From positions 1 to 31,920 of the forward strand of contig CAYXMS010000017.1 in NCBI GenBank assembly GCA_964466185.1: 31,920 nucleotides of DNA, read 5' to 3'. Origin of the DNA: CAZTYI01 sp964466185 (lineage in GTDB: Bacteria > Chlamydiota > Chlamydiia > Chlamydiales > SM23-39). The notes under the pieces were generated by a model. The model saw nothing but the letters and a program-made list of their open reading frames with translations, did no database searches and was not told the origin of the DNA. A program made the position numbers and the translations under genes. This document shows, in pieces, positions 1-8,835 of the stretch. Each line of letters begins with the position of its first letter. The first letter of the stretch is position 1.

Positions 1-101
1 AGAGAAATTTTACCAAATTAATCAAATTTTTGCTTTAGATTTCAACAGGCCCCTAATGTAAGAAAATTCCAATGCACACAATTTTAATGAATATAAAAAA
101 A

Positions 102-188
102 CGGAAAGAGAGGGATTCGAACCCTCGATACCCGTATGGGTATACGTCCTTAGCAGGGACGCGCTTTCGGCCGCTCAGCCATCTTTCC
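102..188 (-). tRNA. tRNA-Ser (anticodon GCU)
   Basis: Read on the minus strand, the 7-bp acceptor arms GGAAAGA and TCTTTCC pair, the T-arm loop is GGTTCGAATCC, and the anticodon arm is CGTCC-CTGCTAA-GGACG, giving anticodon GCU (AGC/AGU codons). A long variable arm (TACCCATACGGGTA) and an 87-nt length are typical of class II tRNA-Ser. The discriminator base is G. CCA is not encoded. A run of T follows the 3' end directly and probably terminates transcription. Confidence 0.97.
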
Positions 189-222
189 GTAAGAAAAAAA
201 AATATTTGTCTCTATTTTAAAA

Positions 223-246
223 GGCTAATACTTTTTAGCATTAGTC
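223..246 (-). terminator. Probable intrinsic terminator of the upstream 308-residue gene
   Basis: On the minus strand GACTAAT and ATTAGCC form a 7-bp stem with one G-U pair around a 10-nt loop, followed by TTTTAAAAT. It lies about 40 nt past the stop of the minus-strand gene ending at 287 and before the tRNA gene. The stem is short and AT-rich, so strength is uncertain. Confidence 0.5.
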
Positions 247-286
247 TTAAATCATAAGCAGTTTATGCCATAAAAAGCAAGTCTGG

Positions 287-1213
287 TTAAAAATTAGTAG
301 CATCAGCTTTTTTATTTTTAGAAATAAGAGTTTTGAAAGCAGAAATTATAAGAGCAAAAAATTTAAAAACTGCTTTTGATAATGTTCCTAAAATAAAAAA
401 AGGAATTTTTATACAGACACAATTTAAAAAACTTTTACCAATTTTTTTTAAAGAAAATTTATTTTTGATCGGTACTTTTGTATATCTTTGTTTTGAAAGA
501 GTTCTGGGTGGAAGCGGTGATTTTTTTACCTTTTCCGGTTTGGGTTTTTCTTCTAATGTGGAAAGAACCGGCGGTGAAAAAGGCGGAGCCGGCGGAAGAT
601 CCGGCGTGTTAACTGGAGAGGGCTCTTCAGGAGTATAGGGAGGTGGGGAATTTCCTTTTTTTAATTGATCAGGAAACTCTTTTAAAAGGGTCTCTTGTAG
701 TATTTGTCTCCGGTTTTTTATTTGATCTTCCGGTAAAAATACAGTTTCTTTCGGCGCCATGGGCTTGCTTGTATCTTGTATTTGCAATTGGAAACCAAAT
801 GTCTTTGATAAAAAAGATACGTTTCGCAAGAGAACATTTTTTACGATCAAGCCTGCCGGCTGATTTAATATTTGATGCCAGGCTTCGCTGACTAAAAAAG
901 CCTGGTCTATTAAGTGTTCTATGGCTCCTTTATAGTCAATGACGGCAGCGGCCTGGCCTTCTTTTAACTCTAGCTTGATAGAGCCTATTGGCAGGCCGCT
1001 ATCGCTTGGGTGAATGTAATAACCTAGTTGAGCTAGTTCGCCCAAGGCATCAGCTGCTATGGGAATAATGCTATAAATTTTAGACTCTCCAATTTCAGTT
1101 TGAAGAGTAATTTCTCTTCCTTGCAGCCTGCTATCTAAATTTAAGAGCTTTTTAGGATCTGCTGCCATGGCTGGAAGATCAGCCTCTTTTATCCCTGCAA
1201 TTGCTGTTGCCAT
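287..1213 (-). CDS. Unknown proline-rich protein with hydrophobic basic C-terminus
   Basis: I do not recognise the family. The 308-residue product has no N-terminal signal peptide. Its first ~175 residues look like a mixed globular domain. Residues ~190-245 are a low-complexity Pro/Ser/Lys linker (runs such as SPPPYTPEEPSPV). The last ~55 residues are hydrophobic and broken by Lys (cores around FFILGT and FFALIISAF), ending in a basic tail, which suggests membrane association through the C-terminus. The start is placed at ATG 1213 because AGAGG lies 5 nt upstream. A GTG at 1219 would be in frame but sits on the ribosome-binding site. The gene stands alone between the tRNA and an unknown membrane protein. 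A secreted or inclusion-associated role is possible but only guessed. Confidence 0.75.
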   Translation of the reverse strand: MATAIAGIKEADLPAMAADPKKLLNLDSRLQGREITLQTEIGESKIYSIIPIAADALGELAQLGYYIHPSDSGLPIGSIKLELKEGQAAAVIDYKGAIEHLIDQAFLVSEAWHQILNQPAGLIVKNVLLRNVSFLSKTFGFQLQIQDTSKPMAPKETVFLPEDQIKNRRQILQETLLKEFPDQLKKGNSPPPYTPEEPSPVNTPDLPPAPPFSPPVLSTLEEKPKPEKVKKSPLPPRTLSKQRYTKVPIKNKFSLKKIGKSFLNCVCIKIPFFILGTLSKAVFKFFALIISAFKTLISKNKKADATNF

Positions 1214-1367
1214 AACCACCTCTTGTTTTTGCCCGAAAGTTTTAGCAAATGTTGGGTTTTAATTTAATAAAAATTTTAAAAAAAATTTTATTTAGTCCGA
1301 ACACAAGAATTTTTTTTTAATAAAAGGTACAAATTCTTATCTGCCTTAGCAGACAGGGATAAAAATA

Positions 1368-2204
1368 TTACTCTATATTGTAGGTTTCCGGCAGCTTTTT
1401 GCCGTTTAAAGCATTCCAATAGGTGATCATTTGAGAGCCGTCCGGGTTCTGAATAGTAATGGTATAAATGGGAAGATAGACGATGGTTGTTTTGCGAATT
1501 GTAAAATCGGGCCCAAAAGCCGCTTTAGCCAGGGCTTCGATTTGAGAGGCGCGATAATTATTGCGCACTCGGTTGATGCTTTTAAATTCTTTCGTCGCTA
1601 AATGCTGATCAAAATGGGTTTCCGGCAGAACAAATAATCTTGGATTTTGAAAATGTAAACGATAAAAAAGGCCATTTTGTACTACTAGGCTTTTACGTTT
1701 ACAGCTTTCCAGCCAATCATCAAGTCTTTCATTTTCCACATTCAGCCGGTGACAAAGAGCATCCCTGTCCATAATGCCTCCATTAGAGGCTAGGACATTT
1801 ATGACTTTAAAATCACGGCGTTCTGCTCCTGCTCTGATACAGTCAATAAAACCATGAGTGGTCTGCCAAGAAGAAGCATTGATTACCATTTCTCCATCAA
1901 TCATAGACCAAAGTACTAGCCCTTCAGAAGTTTTTTGGGGGGATTGGCTGTATTTGACTTCCATTAAAAGATAAGGATAAAACATCAAAGAAGGTTCTGA
2001 AAAAGAATGGGCTGCATCTTTTAACAGAGTCTTTTTATTCCTTTCCATGATTATATCCGCTGTATAACGGACTTCCAGAGTCTTATATTTGTGGTTGCGG
2101 AAAAGATCAATGGTCCAATTGCGGGCGATAGGATAATTGATCCAAAACCAGAAAATTGCCAAAGATCCAAATAAAAGAAAAAAGATTCCTGAAATAAAAC
2201 GCAT
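1368..2204 (-). CDS. Unknown membrane-anchored protein downstream of rho
   Basis: This 278-residue protein begins with one strong hydrophobic segment (residues ~3-23, FISGIFFLLFGSLAIFWFW), which is probably a signal anchor, and the rest is soluble. Residues ~140-185 (two helices around DRDALCHRLNV and LDDWLESCKRK, then a short hairpin) look like a winged-helix-type fold; this is an impression from the residue pattern only. The gene lies 63 nt downstream of rho on the same strand, the place occupied by an uncharacterised gene next to rho in Chlamydia genomes, so it may be a conserved chlamydial protein of unknown function. No catalytic motif is visible. It could be cotranscribed with rho. Confidence 0.8.
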   Translation of the reverse strand: MRFISGIFFLLFGSLAIFWFWINYPIARNWTIDLFRNHKYKTLEVRYTADIIMERNKKTLLKDAAHSFSEPSLMFYPYLLMEVKYSQSPQKTSEGLVLWSMIDGEMVINASSWQTTHGFIDCIRAGAERRDFKVINVLASNGGIMDRDALCHRLNVENERLDDWLESCKRKSLVVQNGLFYRLHFQNPRLFVLPETHFDQHLATKEFKSINRVRNNYRASQIEALAKAAFGPDFTIRKTTIVYLPIYTITIQNPDGSQMITYWNALNGKKLPETYNIE

Positions 2205-2244
2205 AGAAAAAATCCCCCTTTTAATTAATAGAATACATTTTTCT

Positions 2245-2265
2245 AAAATTAATTCTATTAATTTT
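2245..2265. repeat. Perfect 9-bp AT-only inverted repeat after rho
   Basis: AAAATTAAT and ATTAATTTT are perfect arms around a 3-nt loop, just beyond the rho stop codon (2268). No T-run follows on the minus strand, so it is not a classical terminator. It could protect the 3' end of the mRNA or be chance in AT-rich DNA. Confidence 0.4.
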
Positions 2266-2267
2266 GC

Positions 2268-3755
2268 TTATTCTTTCATAGATAAAAGAAATTCAGCATT
2301 GGACTTTGTCTTTTTTAAACGGGAAAGCAGCAGGTTCATACTGTCGACCGGAGCCAAGTCCGCCAATCCTTGGCGTAAAAGGAAAATCTTTTCCATCTCA
2401 TCAGGATGGTAAAGCAGCTCTTCTTTTCTAGTCCCTGATTTTATAACATCAATAGCCGGGAAAATTCGGCGGTCTGCCAGCTTACGGTCTAAGACTATCT
2501 CCATATTGCCAGTGCCTTTAAATTCTTCGAAGATCACTTCGTCCATGCGTGAGCCTGTGTCAATTAAAGCGGTTGCTATAATAGTTAATGATCCCCCTTG
2601 CCGGACGTTTCTAGCAGCTCCGAAAAAACGTTTGGGCTTATGCAGGGCGTTGGCATCTACACCACCGGTTAGAATTTTACCGGAATGGGGCTGGACAGTA
2701 TTATAAGCACGGGCTAAACGAGTTAAAGAGTCTAGTAGGATAACTACATCTCGGCCGCATTCTACCAGGCGGCGGGCTTTTTCTATTACCATGTCGGCAA
2801 TTTGTACGTGCCTTTCAGGCGGTTCGTCAAAAGTAGAGGAAATAACCTCTCCCTTGACATTGGTGATCATGTCGGTTACCTCTTCCGGCCTTTCATCAAT
2901 TAATAAGACCATAAGATAGATGTTAGAATTATTGGTCTCGATAGCATTGGCAATGTCTTGCAGAAGAATGGTTTTTCCGGCTTTGGGAGGAGAGACTATC
3001 ATGCCTCTTTGCCCTTTTCCAATAGGAGCTGCCAGATCTAAAACCCGATTGGTCAATTTGTTGGCAGCGGTTTCCATGACCAGCCTTTTTTCCGGATACA
3101 GAGGGGTCAGGTTTTCAAAAAGTATTCTTTCTCTGATTTCTTCCGGTTTTTTGGTATTTATTTTTTCAACATTTAAAAGAGCAAAATATTTTTCCTTTTC
3201 TTTAGGAGAACGGATCGGCCCATAAAGTGTGTCTCCTTTGCGCAAAGTAAATCTGCGAATCTGAGCAGGAGAGACATAAATATCTTCAGCAGAGGGCAGA
3301 TAGTTATAATTGGGAGATCGTAAAAAGCCAAAACCATCAGGCAGAATTTCTAAAACTCCTTCTCCATACAGCTCTTCATTAGGGCGGTGGGCAATAGCCT
3401 TGACAATTTCAAAAACCATCTGCGCTTTAGGCATGGCGCCTAAATTCTGCAGTCCAATTGACTTGGCATATTCGTTAAGAGCTTTTACATCCATTCTTTG
3501 CAGGTCGGCTATTTTGATAATAATCCTGTTTTCAGAAGCTGTTTTTTTTTCTTGGCTGGGCTCTTGCCGGGTGGTTTGATTGACTGTATTATCGGCAGCG
3601 GAATTGGCAGAAGAGTTTTTCTCTGCTGTTTTTTTGTGGCTGTTATGATTTACTTGCGGCGGCGGTATTAAAGTGCGACGGGAGCGCTTGGCAGTGTTGA
3701 GGCTGTCCGAAGAAGGATTGGCAGAGGGGTGTTTTTCTTTTTCTGTTTTGTTCAT
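2268..3755 (-). CDS. rho: Transcription termination factor Rho
   Basis: Rho is the hexameric RNA-dependent ATPase that releases nascent transcripts. The product has 495 residues against ~420 in E. coli; the excess is an N-terminal low-complexity tail (residues 1-75, rich in Ser, Asn and Lys). A Rho N-terminal domain follows (~83-125), then the cold-shock-like RNA-binding domain (~128-203, GEGVLEILPDGFGFLR) and the ATPase core with Walker A PPKAGKT (256-262), the LLIDERPEEVTDM segment (284-296) and Walker B VVILLDSLTRLARA (337-350). Its ATG overlaps the coaE stop by 4 nt (ATGA), so the two are translationally coupled. The order polA-coaE-rho is the chlamydial one. Confidence 0.98.
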   Translation of the reverse strand: MNKTEKEKHPSANPSSDSLNTAKRSRRTLIPPPQVNHNSHKKTAEKNSSANSAADNTVNQTTRQEPSQEKKTASENRIIIKIADLQRMDVKALNEYAKSIGLQNLGAMPKAQMVFEIVKAIAHRPNEELYGEGVLEILPDGFGFLRSPNYNYLPSAEDIYVSPAQIRRFTLRKGDTLYGPIRSPKEKEKYFALLNVEKINTKKPEEIRERILFENLTPLYPEKRLVMETAANKLTNRVLDLAAPIGKGQRGMIVSPPKAGKTILLQDIANAIETNNSNIYLMVLLIDERPEEVTDMITNVKGEVISSTFDEPPERHVQIADMVIEKARRLVECGRDVVILLDSLTRLARAYNTVQPHSGKILTGGVDANALHKPKRFFGAARNVRQGGSLTIIATALIDTGSRMDEVIFEEFKGTGNMEIVLDRKLADRRIFPAIDVIKSGTRKEELLYHPDEMEKIFLLRQGLADLAPVDSMNLLLSRLKKTKSNAEFLLSMKE

Positions 3756-4345
3756 ATATTTTCCTTTTGGGTTAAATGACTATAAAGATTAATGGTTTGT
3801 TTTTTTAAAAAATTTAAATCTCGATTGTTTTTGATCACAAAGTCTGCTTTTTTAAGAGCTTTTTTAACGGGCAAAAATCTCTTTTCTCTTTTTAAAAAAT
3901 CTGCCTGTTTAAATCTTTTTCGGCGGATTTTTTGAGAAGCTGCAACAAAGACTGTCCAATCAAATTTTTTTTCTAATTGGAGTTCAAAAAGTAAAGGCAG
4001 CTCTACTACAAAAAGCCGATATTTTTGATTTTTTTGCGCTCGGTTGTATTTTTCCTTTATTTTTTTTAATACCTGTGGATGAATCAGTTTTTCCAGCAGC
4101 AGCAGTTTTTGGGAAGAGTTAAAAACAATGTCAGCGACAGCTTTGCGATCGGTTTTTCCTTGTTTTATAACTTTTTCGCCTAAAATTTTTTTTAGCTTTT
4201 TTCTTAAACAAACACTGTCTAACAGCGTATGTGCAATTTTATCGCTATCAAAAACATAAGCACCCAGTTTTTTTAATGTTAAACAGACAGTAGATTTACC
4301 GGCCGCTAGGCTTCCTGTTATTGCAATTTTTCTTAATTTTAGCAT
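3752..4345 (-). CDS. coaE: Dephospho-CoA kinase
   Basis: CoaE phosphorylates dephospho-CoA at the ribose 3'-hydroxyl, the last step of coenzyme A synthesis. The P-loop GSLAAGKST is at residues ~11-19, followed by FDSDKIAH (the VxDAD-like substrate segment) and the LLFE segment of the family. The start is placed at ATG 4345, giving MLKLRKIAITG and a 197-residue protein of usual length; the longer frame from 4393 only adds a tail that is out-of-frame polA sequence. With this start the gene overlaps the 3' end of polA by 7 nt, which implies coupled translation. The last third is very Lys-rich. Confidence 0.95.
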   Translation of the reverse strand: MLKLRKIAITGSLAAGKSTVCLTLKKLGAYVFDSDKIAHTLLDSVCLRKKLKKILGEKVIKQGKTDRKAVADIVFNSSQKLLLLEKLIHPQVLKKIKEKYNRAQKNQKYRLFVVELPLLFELQLEKKFDWTVFVAASQKIRRKRFKQADFLKREKRFLPVKKALKKADFVIKNNRDLNFLKKQTINLYSHLTQKENI

Positions 4346-7116
4346 TCGGACCAATTTTTGCCAACTCCCATATGGACAATTAAAGGAACACATAGCTGAG
4401 CTGCGTTTTCCATTTTGTTTTTTACTATTTCTTTAAACGTTTCTATCTCATTATCAGGCACTTCGAAAACCAGCTCGTCATGGATTTGTAAGACTGAAAA
4501 CCCTTGCAGCTGTTTTTTTTCAATTGCTTTATCGATTTCTATCATAGCTATTTTGATCAGATCGGCAGCGGTTCCTTGCAGAGGGGTATTAACTGCCAGC
4601 CGTTCAGCGGCAGATCTAAGATGCAGATTCGGGCTGTCAATTTCCATAATCGGCCGGATACGGCCGAATAAAGTAGCCGTTTCTTTTTTGTCTAGAGCTT
4701 GTTGTTTGCTTTTTTCTAAATAAGCTTTGACATGTTTGTATTTTTGAAAATAGTTTTCAATAAAAGCAGCTGCTTCTTGATAACTTATATTAAGCTGCTC
4801 TTTTAGCCCGTATGGGCCCTGTCCGTATAAGATGCCGAAATTAACCGTTTTGGCAATAGAACGCATCTGTTTGGTAATATCTGCTATTGGTACTTTGAAG
4901 ATTAAAGCAGCTGTGTGGCTGTGAATGTCTTTGCCCTGTTGAAATGTCGATAAAAGTTCGGGATCTTTGGAAAAATGAGCCAAAAGCCTAAGTTCGATTT
5001 GTGAATAATCGGCAGATAAAAAACTCCAGCCCGGTTTTTGTGGCACAAAGGCTTTTCTAATTGCCAATCCTTCTTCGGATCTAATAGGTATGTTTTGCAG
5101 ATTGGGACTAGTGCAGGAAAGCCTGCCCGTGGCGGTCACAGACTGATTGAAACTGGGATGGATTCTTTTGGTTTGGGGATCGATTTGTTTGGGTAAAGCT
5201 TCTATATAGGTGGTTAAAAGTTTTTGTACTGTCCTAAAATCCAAAATTTTTTGGGCTATAGGATATTTTTGAGCCAGTTTTTCTAAAACTAAAGCGCCTG
5301 TTGAAAAAGCGGTTTTTTTTCTGCCCGGCATAGGCAGCTTGAGTTTTTGAAATAATACTTCAGAGAGCTGCTTAGGCGAGTTAAGATTAATTTCAGTTCC
5401 CATGTCCTGAAAAATTTCTTGCTGTAGAACTTTCAGTTTTTCTTGCAGTCTGATTTTTAGCTGGGAAATTTTTTCTTCATCTAAAAAAAGACCGTGTCTT
5501 TCCATGCGGGCCAAGACTAAAATTAAAGGCAGCTCAATTTCAAAGAACAGTTTTTCCAGATTTTTTTCTTTAAGCTTTTGCTCCTGAAGTTTTTTTAAGC
5601 GTATAGTATAGTCAATGTCCTCGCAGCAATATTCAGATACTTTTTCAATAGAGATTTCTTTGAGCGTTTTTTCTTTAGAATCTAAAAGAGAATTAAAGGG
5701 AATTTTTACCTTGCCGAAATATTCTAAAGCTAAACTGTCTAGATTATGGCGATGATGATGGGGATTTAAAAGATAAGAAACGAGCATAGTATCAAAAGCT
5801 AGCCGCTTCAGATCGATGCCGGCTTGGCATAACACTTGCAGGTCATATTTGAGATTATGCCCATAAAACGAAATTTTTTTTTCTGCGGTTAATTTTTTAA
5901 TAAAATCTAAAACCTCTTGGTTGGAGATCTGTTTTTTTTCCTCCGATAGATTGCAGGGTAGATAAAAAGCCTTTCCAGGTTTTGCTCCCAGTCCTATTCC
6001 CACAATTTGTGCCTTAAAAGGATTTAAAGAAGTGGTTTCTACGTCTATACAAATTTGATTTTCTTTTTGTAATTGGGCAAATAGTTTTTTCAGTTCAGCT
6101 GCAGTTTTAACCAGCACATAATCAGTTACAATCTCAGCTGGTTTTTGCATTTTGTCAGAAACAGCGGATTCAAAAAGATCGCCGGTTATTTCTTTGGCTT
6201 TCGGATTTTTTTTTTCAGATTTTTTTTTGTCTTTTATATTTTTAGCAGCAGGTTGTTCTGTTGTTTCTTTGAGTTTTTTTAAAAATTGGGAAAGGTTTAG
6301 TTCTTGATAAAATGCTTCCAATTTCTTCAGATCAGGTTTTTTTATTTTATAAAATTCTTGGCTTTGAGGAATTTTGACTTGAGTGTTTAAAGTTGCTAGC
6401 TGCTTGGAAAGTAAAGCTGTTTCTCTTTCTGCTTTGAGTGTCTGTTGCTTTTTTGCGCCTGGTGTTTTTTCCGGATTATCCAGAATGTATTCCAGAGTTT
6501 TAAATTGTTGCAAAAGCTGCGCTGCTGTTTTAGGTCCAAAACCGCTAATGCCCGGGATGTTGTCAGAGACATCTCCAACGATAGCTAGAAAATCCAGCAT
6601 CTGTTCAGGAGGCACGCCGAATAATTCTTGGACTTTTTCTTTGTCGACGATCAGATTGTTTTTATGCATCATTAAGACTTTAATCTGAGGAGATACTAAT
6701 TGAAACAGATCCTTGTCGGAAGTGCATAGAAAAACCTGCAGCTGTTTTTTTGCCGCCCAAAGAGCAATTGTCGCCATTGTATCATCAGCTTCCACTTCGG
6801 GAATAGAAAGAGCGGGAATGCCGGCTAACTGGCAGAATTGATAAGCCAGTTCAAACTGGGCATATAAATCTTCCGGCGCTTTTTTACGCTGCATTTTATA
6901 TTCGGCAAAAACTTTCAACCGGGCTTTTTTATTATCAGGCCCGTCAAAAACAGCTACTACATTTTCAGCAGAAAAATCACGAATCAGCTTCTGCACTGTC
7001 CGAATAAAACCAAAAAGGGCAGAAGTGGATACTCCTTTGTCAGAGCTCATTGGACCAATGGCATAATAAGACCGAAAAAGGTAATTGACTGCATCAATGA
7101 TAAAAATTTTTTCCAT
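4339..7116 (-). CDS. polA: DNA polymerase I
   Basis: This repair and Okazaki-fragment-processing polymerase has 925 residues, close to E. coli (928). Domains: 5'-3' exonuclease (~1-285, with acidic residues of EVEADDTMA and TSDKDLFQL), a Lys-rich linker (~290-315), 3'-5' exonuclease (~325-510) and polymerase (~525-925). The proofreading site looks intact: Asp358 and Glu360 in DVETTSL, Asp425 in GHNLKYD, Tyr496 and Asp500 in EYCCED. Polymerase motifs are A (SADYSQIELR, Asp703), B (KTVNFGILYG, Lys756, Phe760, Tyr764) and C (QIHDELVFE, Asp880). Phe760 matches the E. coli residue that discriminates against dideoxynucleotides. There is no clear Shine-Dalgarno sequence before the ATG at 7116. It lies 46 nt after sppA in the same direction. 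Confidence 0.98.
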   Translation of the reverse strand: MEKIFIIDAVNYLFRSYYAIGPMSSDKGVSTSALFGFIRTVQKLIRDFSAENVVAVFDGPDNKKARLKVFAEYKMQRKKAPEDLYAQFELAYQFCQLAGIPALSIPEVEADDTMATIALWAAKKQLQVFLCTSDKDLFQLVSPQIKVLMMHKNNLIVDKEKVQELFGVPPEQMLDFLAIVGDVSDNIPGISGFGPKTAAQLLQQFKTLEYILDNPEKTPGAKKQQTLKAERETALLSKQLATLNTQVKIPQSQEFYKIKKPDLKKLEAFYQELNLSQFLKKLKETTEQPAAKNIKDKKKSEKKNPKAKEITGDLFESAVSDKMQKPAEIVTDYVLVKTAAELKKLFAQLQKENQICIDVETTSLNPFKAQIVGIGLGAKPGKAFYLPCNLSEEKKQISNQEVLDFIKKLTAEKKISFYGHNLKYDLQVLCQAGIDLKRLAFDTMLVSYLLNPHHHRHNLDSLALEYFGKVKIPFNSLLDSKEKTLKEISIEKVSEYCCEDIDYTIRLKKLQEQKLKEKNLEKLFFEIELPLILVLARMERHGLFLDEEKISQLKIRLQEKLKVLQQEIFQDMGTEINLNSPKQLSEVLFQKLKLPMPGRKKTAFSTGALVLEKLAQKYPIAQKILDFRTVQKLLTTYIEALPKQIDPQTKRIHPSFNQSVTATGRLSCTSPNLQNIPIRSEEGLAIRKAFVPQKPGWSFLSADYSQIELRLLAHFSKDPELLSTFQQGKDIHSHTAALIFKVPIADITKQMRSIAKTVNFGILYGQGPYGLKEQLNISYQEAAAFIENYFQKYKHVKAYLEKSKQQALDKKETATLFGRIRPIMEIDSPNLHLRSAAERLAVNTPLQGTAADLIKIAMIEIDKAIEKKQLQGFSVLQIHDELVFEVPDNEIETFKEIVKNKMENAAQLCVPLIVHMGVGKNWSEC

Positions 7117-7131
7117 AAAAATGCATTTTTA
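7116..7131. repeat. 16-bp perfect palindrome touching the polA start codon
   Basis: TAAAAATGCATTTTTA is a perfect palindrome whose left end is the first base of the polA start codon. It replaces the region where a ribosome-binding site would be expected. It may fold in the mRNA or be chance. Confidence 0.45.
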
Positions 7132-7162
7132 GTTTAGTTTTTTAAGCAGTAACCAAATTTAA

Positions 7163-8188
7163 TCATAAACTTTCGGGCAGAAATAGATATGCCAGATTAG
7201 TATCCATTCTGGAAAGTGGCCCCAGGTCTATTTCGTGAATGATTTTATTTTTAAAAAGCGGGCTCTGTGATAAAAAATCATTGACCCATGGCCGTTTTAC
7301 TTTTAACTGGACTACTTGATAGGGCTGTTTTTCATCTATCTTGGCAGCTTTTAAAAGATCTGAAAGGGTTCTTTCATATGAGCTGTCGCCCATATCGATA
7401 AAGCCTAGTTTTTCAGCTTCGGGAGCAGGGAAAACTTTTGCTCCATATTCATTTATTAATTGGTCTTTGGAAAGACGGGGTCTGGCTTGTGTGACAATAT
7501 TCACAAATCTTTCATAGGCATAAGAAGCGATCGGCTTCAAACTTTCCGATTCTTTGTCGTTCCATGGACGGAAAGGAGAAAACATGTCTTTGTTTTTACC
7601 TTCTGTCAGAGTTAAACTTTCAATGCCAACTTTATTAAATAGTTTATGAAGGTTGAAAAAAGGCCCTATTAAAACGCCTACAGAGCCGATAGTGGAAACC
7701 GGAGACGAATAAATCTTGTCGCAGCTGGCTGTTACATATACGCCGCCGGAGGCGCAAAGCCCTTCTACATAAGCATAAATGGGAACTTTATATTTAGCTT
7801 TATAATCTTTTAAAAGGGTATAAATCGTGTCTGAATCTATGACGCTGCCGCCGGGTGTGTTAATGTTTAATAAAATGGCTTTCACCCGGTCTTGTTTAAA
7901 AAAGCCTTTGCGCGTTTCTAACAGAGCATTTCTGAAAATATCAGCTGTTAAATTGTTCTGATCTCCGATAACTCCATGGATATTTAGCTGTAGCACAATT
8001 GGTGCAGAAGAAGAAAGTGCTTTGTCAGAGCCGTTTAAATCAGGCAGAAGCGTAATCTCGCTTCTAACTTTTTCATGATAAGGGCCGAAAAAAGCGAACA
8101 CGATAAAAAAGGCGATAAAAATACCCAGAAAGGTAAACAGGACTTTTAAAAAAGATCTCAAAACACTTTTGAAAATAGATTCTGACAT
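7163..8188 (-). CDS. sppA: Signal peptide peptidase SppA/SohB (S49 family)
   Basis: This is a membrane-bound serine protease that clears remnant signal peptides. The 341-residue protein has one transmembrane segment (~17-35) followed by a peptidase domain outside the inner membrane. The S49 signatures are present: NINTPGGSVIDSD (~109-120), the nucleophile Ser147 in LCASGGVYV, and the general base Lys200 in EGKNKD. The spacing matches the Ser147/Lys199 dyad of the single-domain Bacillus SppA. Length also fits the single-domain type, not the duplicated E. coli SppA. An AAGG element lies ~11 nt upstream of the ATG. Its place between polA and pgsA matches sohB of Chlamydia. Confidence 0.93.
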   Translation of the reverse strand: MSESIFKSVLRSFLKVLFTFLGIFIAFFIVFAFFGPYHEKVRSEITLLPDLNGSDKALSSSAPIVLQLNIHGVIGDQNNLTADIFRNALLETRKGFFKQDRVKAILLNINTPGGSVIDSDTIYTLLKDYKAKYKVPIYAYVEGLCASGGVYVTASCDKIYSSPVSTIGSVGVLIGPFFNLHKLFNKVGIESLTLTEGKNKDMFSPFRPWNDKESESLKPIASYAYERFVNIVTQARPRLSKDQLINEYGAKVFPAPEAEKLGFIDMGDSSYERTLSDLLKAAKIDEKQPYQVVQLKVKRPWVNDFLSQSPLFKNKIIHEIDLGPLSRMDTNLAYLFLPESL

Positions 8189-8262
8189 ATAAAAATTTAC
8201 CTTGGTTTAAAGTTTAGTTATGAGGAGTTTTTTTTTCTATGCATAAAACTGTTAATCTTTTT

Positions 8263-8781
8263 CTAGTTTATTTTTGGGTTTTTTAAATGTCCATTTTTGC
8301 GGAAAAAAAGTTCGATCAGCGCTAGAAAGCCCAAAATCATAAACAAAGAATAAATATAATAAGAGAATTGATAATGTAAAGTAAGCCCGATTAACACTAA
8401 AAACTGTAAAGCAGTCGTGATTTTACCAAAACAAAGAGGCTTGATTTTTAAACCCGCCCATTTATTGGTTAAAAGCAAATAAAGGCCATAAATACAAATG
8501 GCAATATCCCTAGAAAGTAAAGCTGCAGCTTCTGTTAACTGAACAGTGTTTTCCAAATAAAAAATAAACAGTACAAAATAAACAAAAAACTTGTCCATAG
8601 CCGGATCTAAAATAGCTCCAAGCTTGGTTGTTGTATTGTTTCTGCGGGCCAAATATCCATCAAAAATATCACTGGCCATGGCTAAAACAATAGCAGTGAC
8701 TCTTAAAAAAGTGTTTTTTTGTAGAAATAAAAAGGCCAAAGGCATTCTTAAAAAAGAAAGCAGATTGGAAACATTCAGCAT
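8263..8781 (-). CDS. pgsA: CDP-alcohol phosphatidyltransferase, probably PgsA
   Basis: This integral membrane enzyme transfers a phosphatidyl group from CDP-diacylglycerol to an alcohol; by genomic position in Chlamydiota the acceptor is probably glycerol-3-phosphate (phosphatidylglycerophosphate synthesis). The complete family motif D-G-x2-A-R-x8-G-x3-D-x3-D occurs at residues 41-63 (Asp41, Gly42, Ala45, Arg46, Gly55, Asp59, Asp63), with the additional Asp38. About five hydrophobic segments are visible in 172 residues, a little shorter than E. coli PgsA (182). Substrate specificity cannot be read from sequence alone. It lies 54 nt after dedA and 74 nt before sppA, same strand. Confidence 0.88.
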   Translation of the reverse strand: MLNVSNLLSFLRMPLAFLFLQKNTFLRVTAIVLAMASDIFDGYLARRNNTTTKLGAILDPAMDKFFVYFVLFIFYLENTVQLTEAAALLSRDIAICIYGLYLLLTNKWAGLKIKPLCFGKITTALQFLVLIGLTLHYQFSYYIYSLFMILGFLALIELFFRKNGHLKNPKIN

Positions 8782-8835
8782 TCGTTTTAAGGGTTGTAAA
8801 TTAAGCTTATCTTCTTATTTTGACGAAAACTTGCA

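Noticed and set aside
333..891. Plus-strand ORFs opposite the 308-residue gene
   Set aside because: They are shadows in other frames; the minus-strand protein has the ribosome-binding site and sensible domain layout.
1340..1353. Small hairpin TCTGC-CTTA-GCAGA as terminator of the 1368 gene
   Set aside because: The stem is only 5 bp and no T-run follows on the minus strand.
4345..4393. Upstream coaE start at 4393
   Set aside because: The additional 16 residues are an out-of-frame reading of the polA 3' end and are not like the CoaE family; ATG 4345 leads straight to the P-loop.
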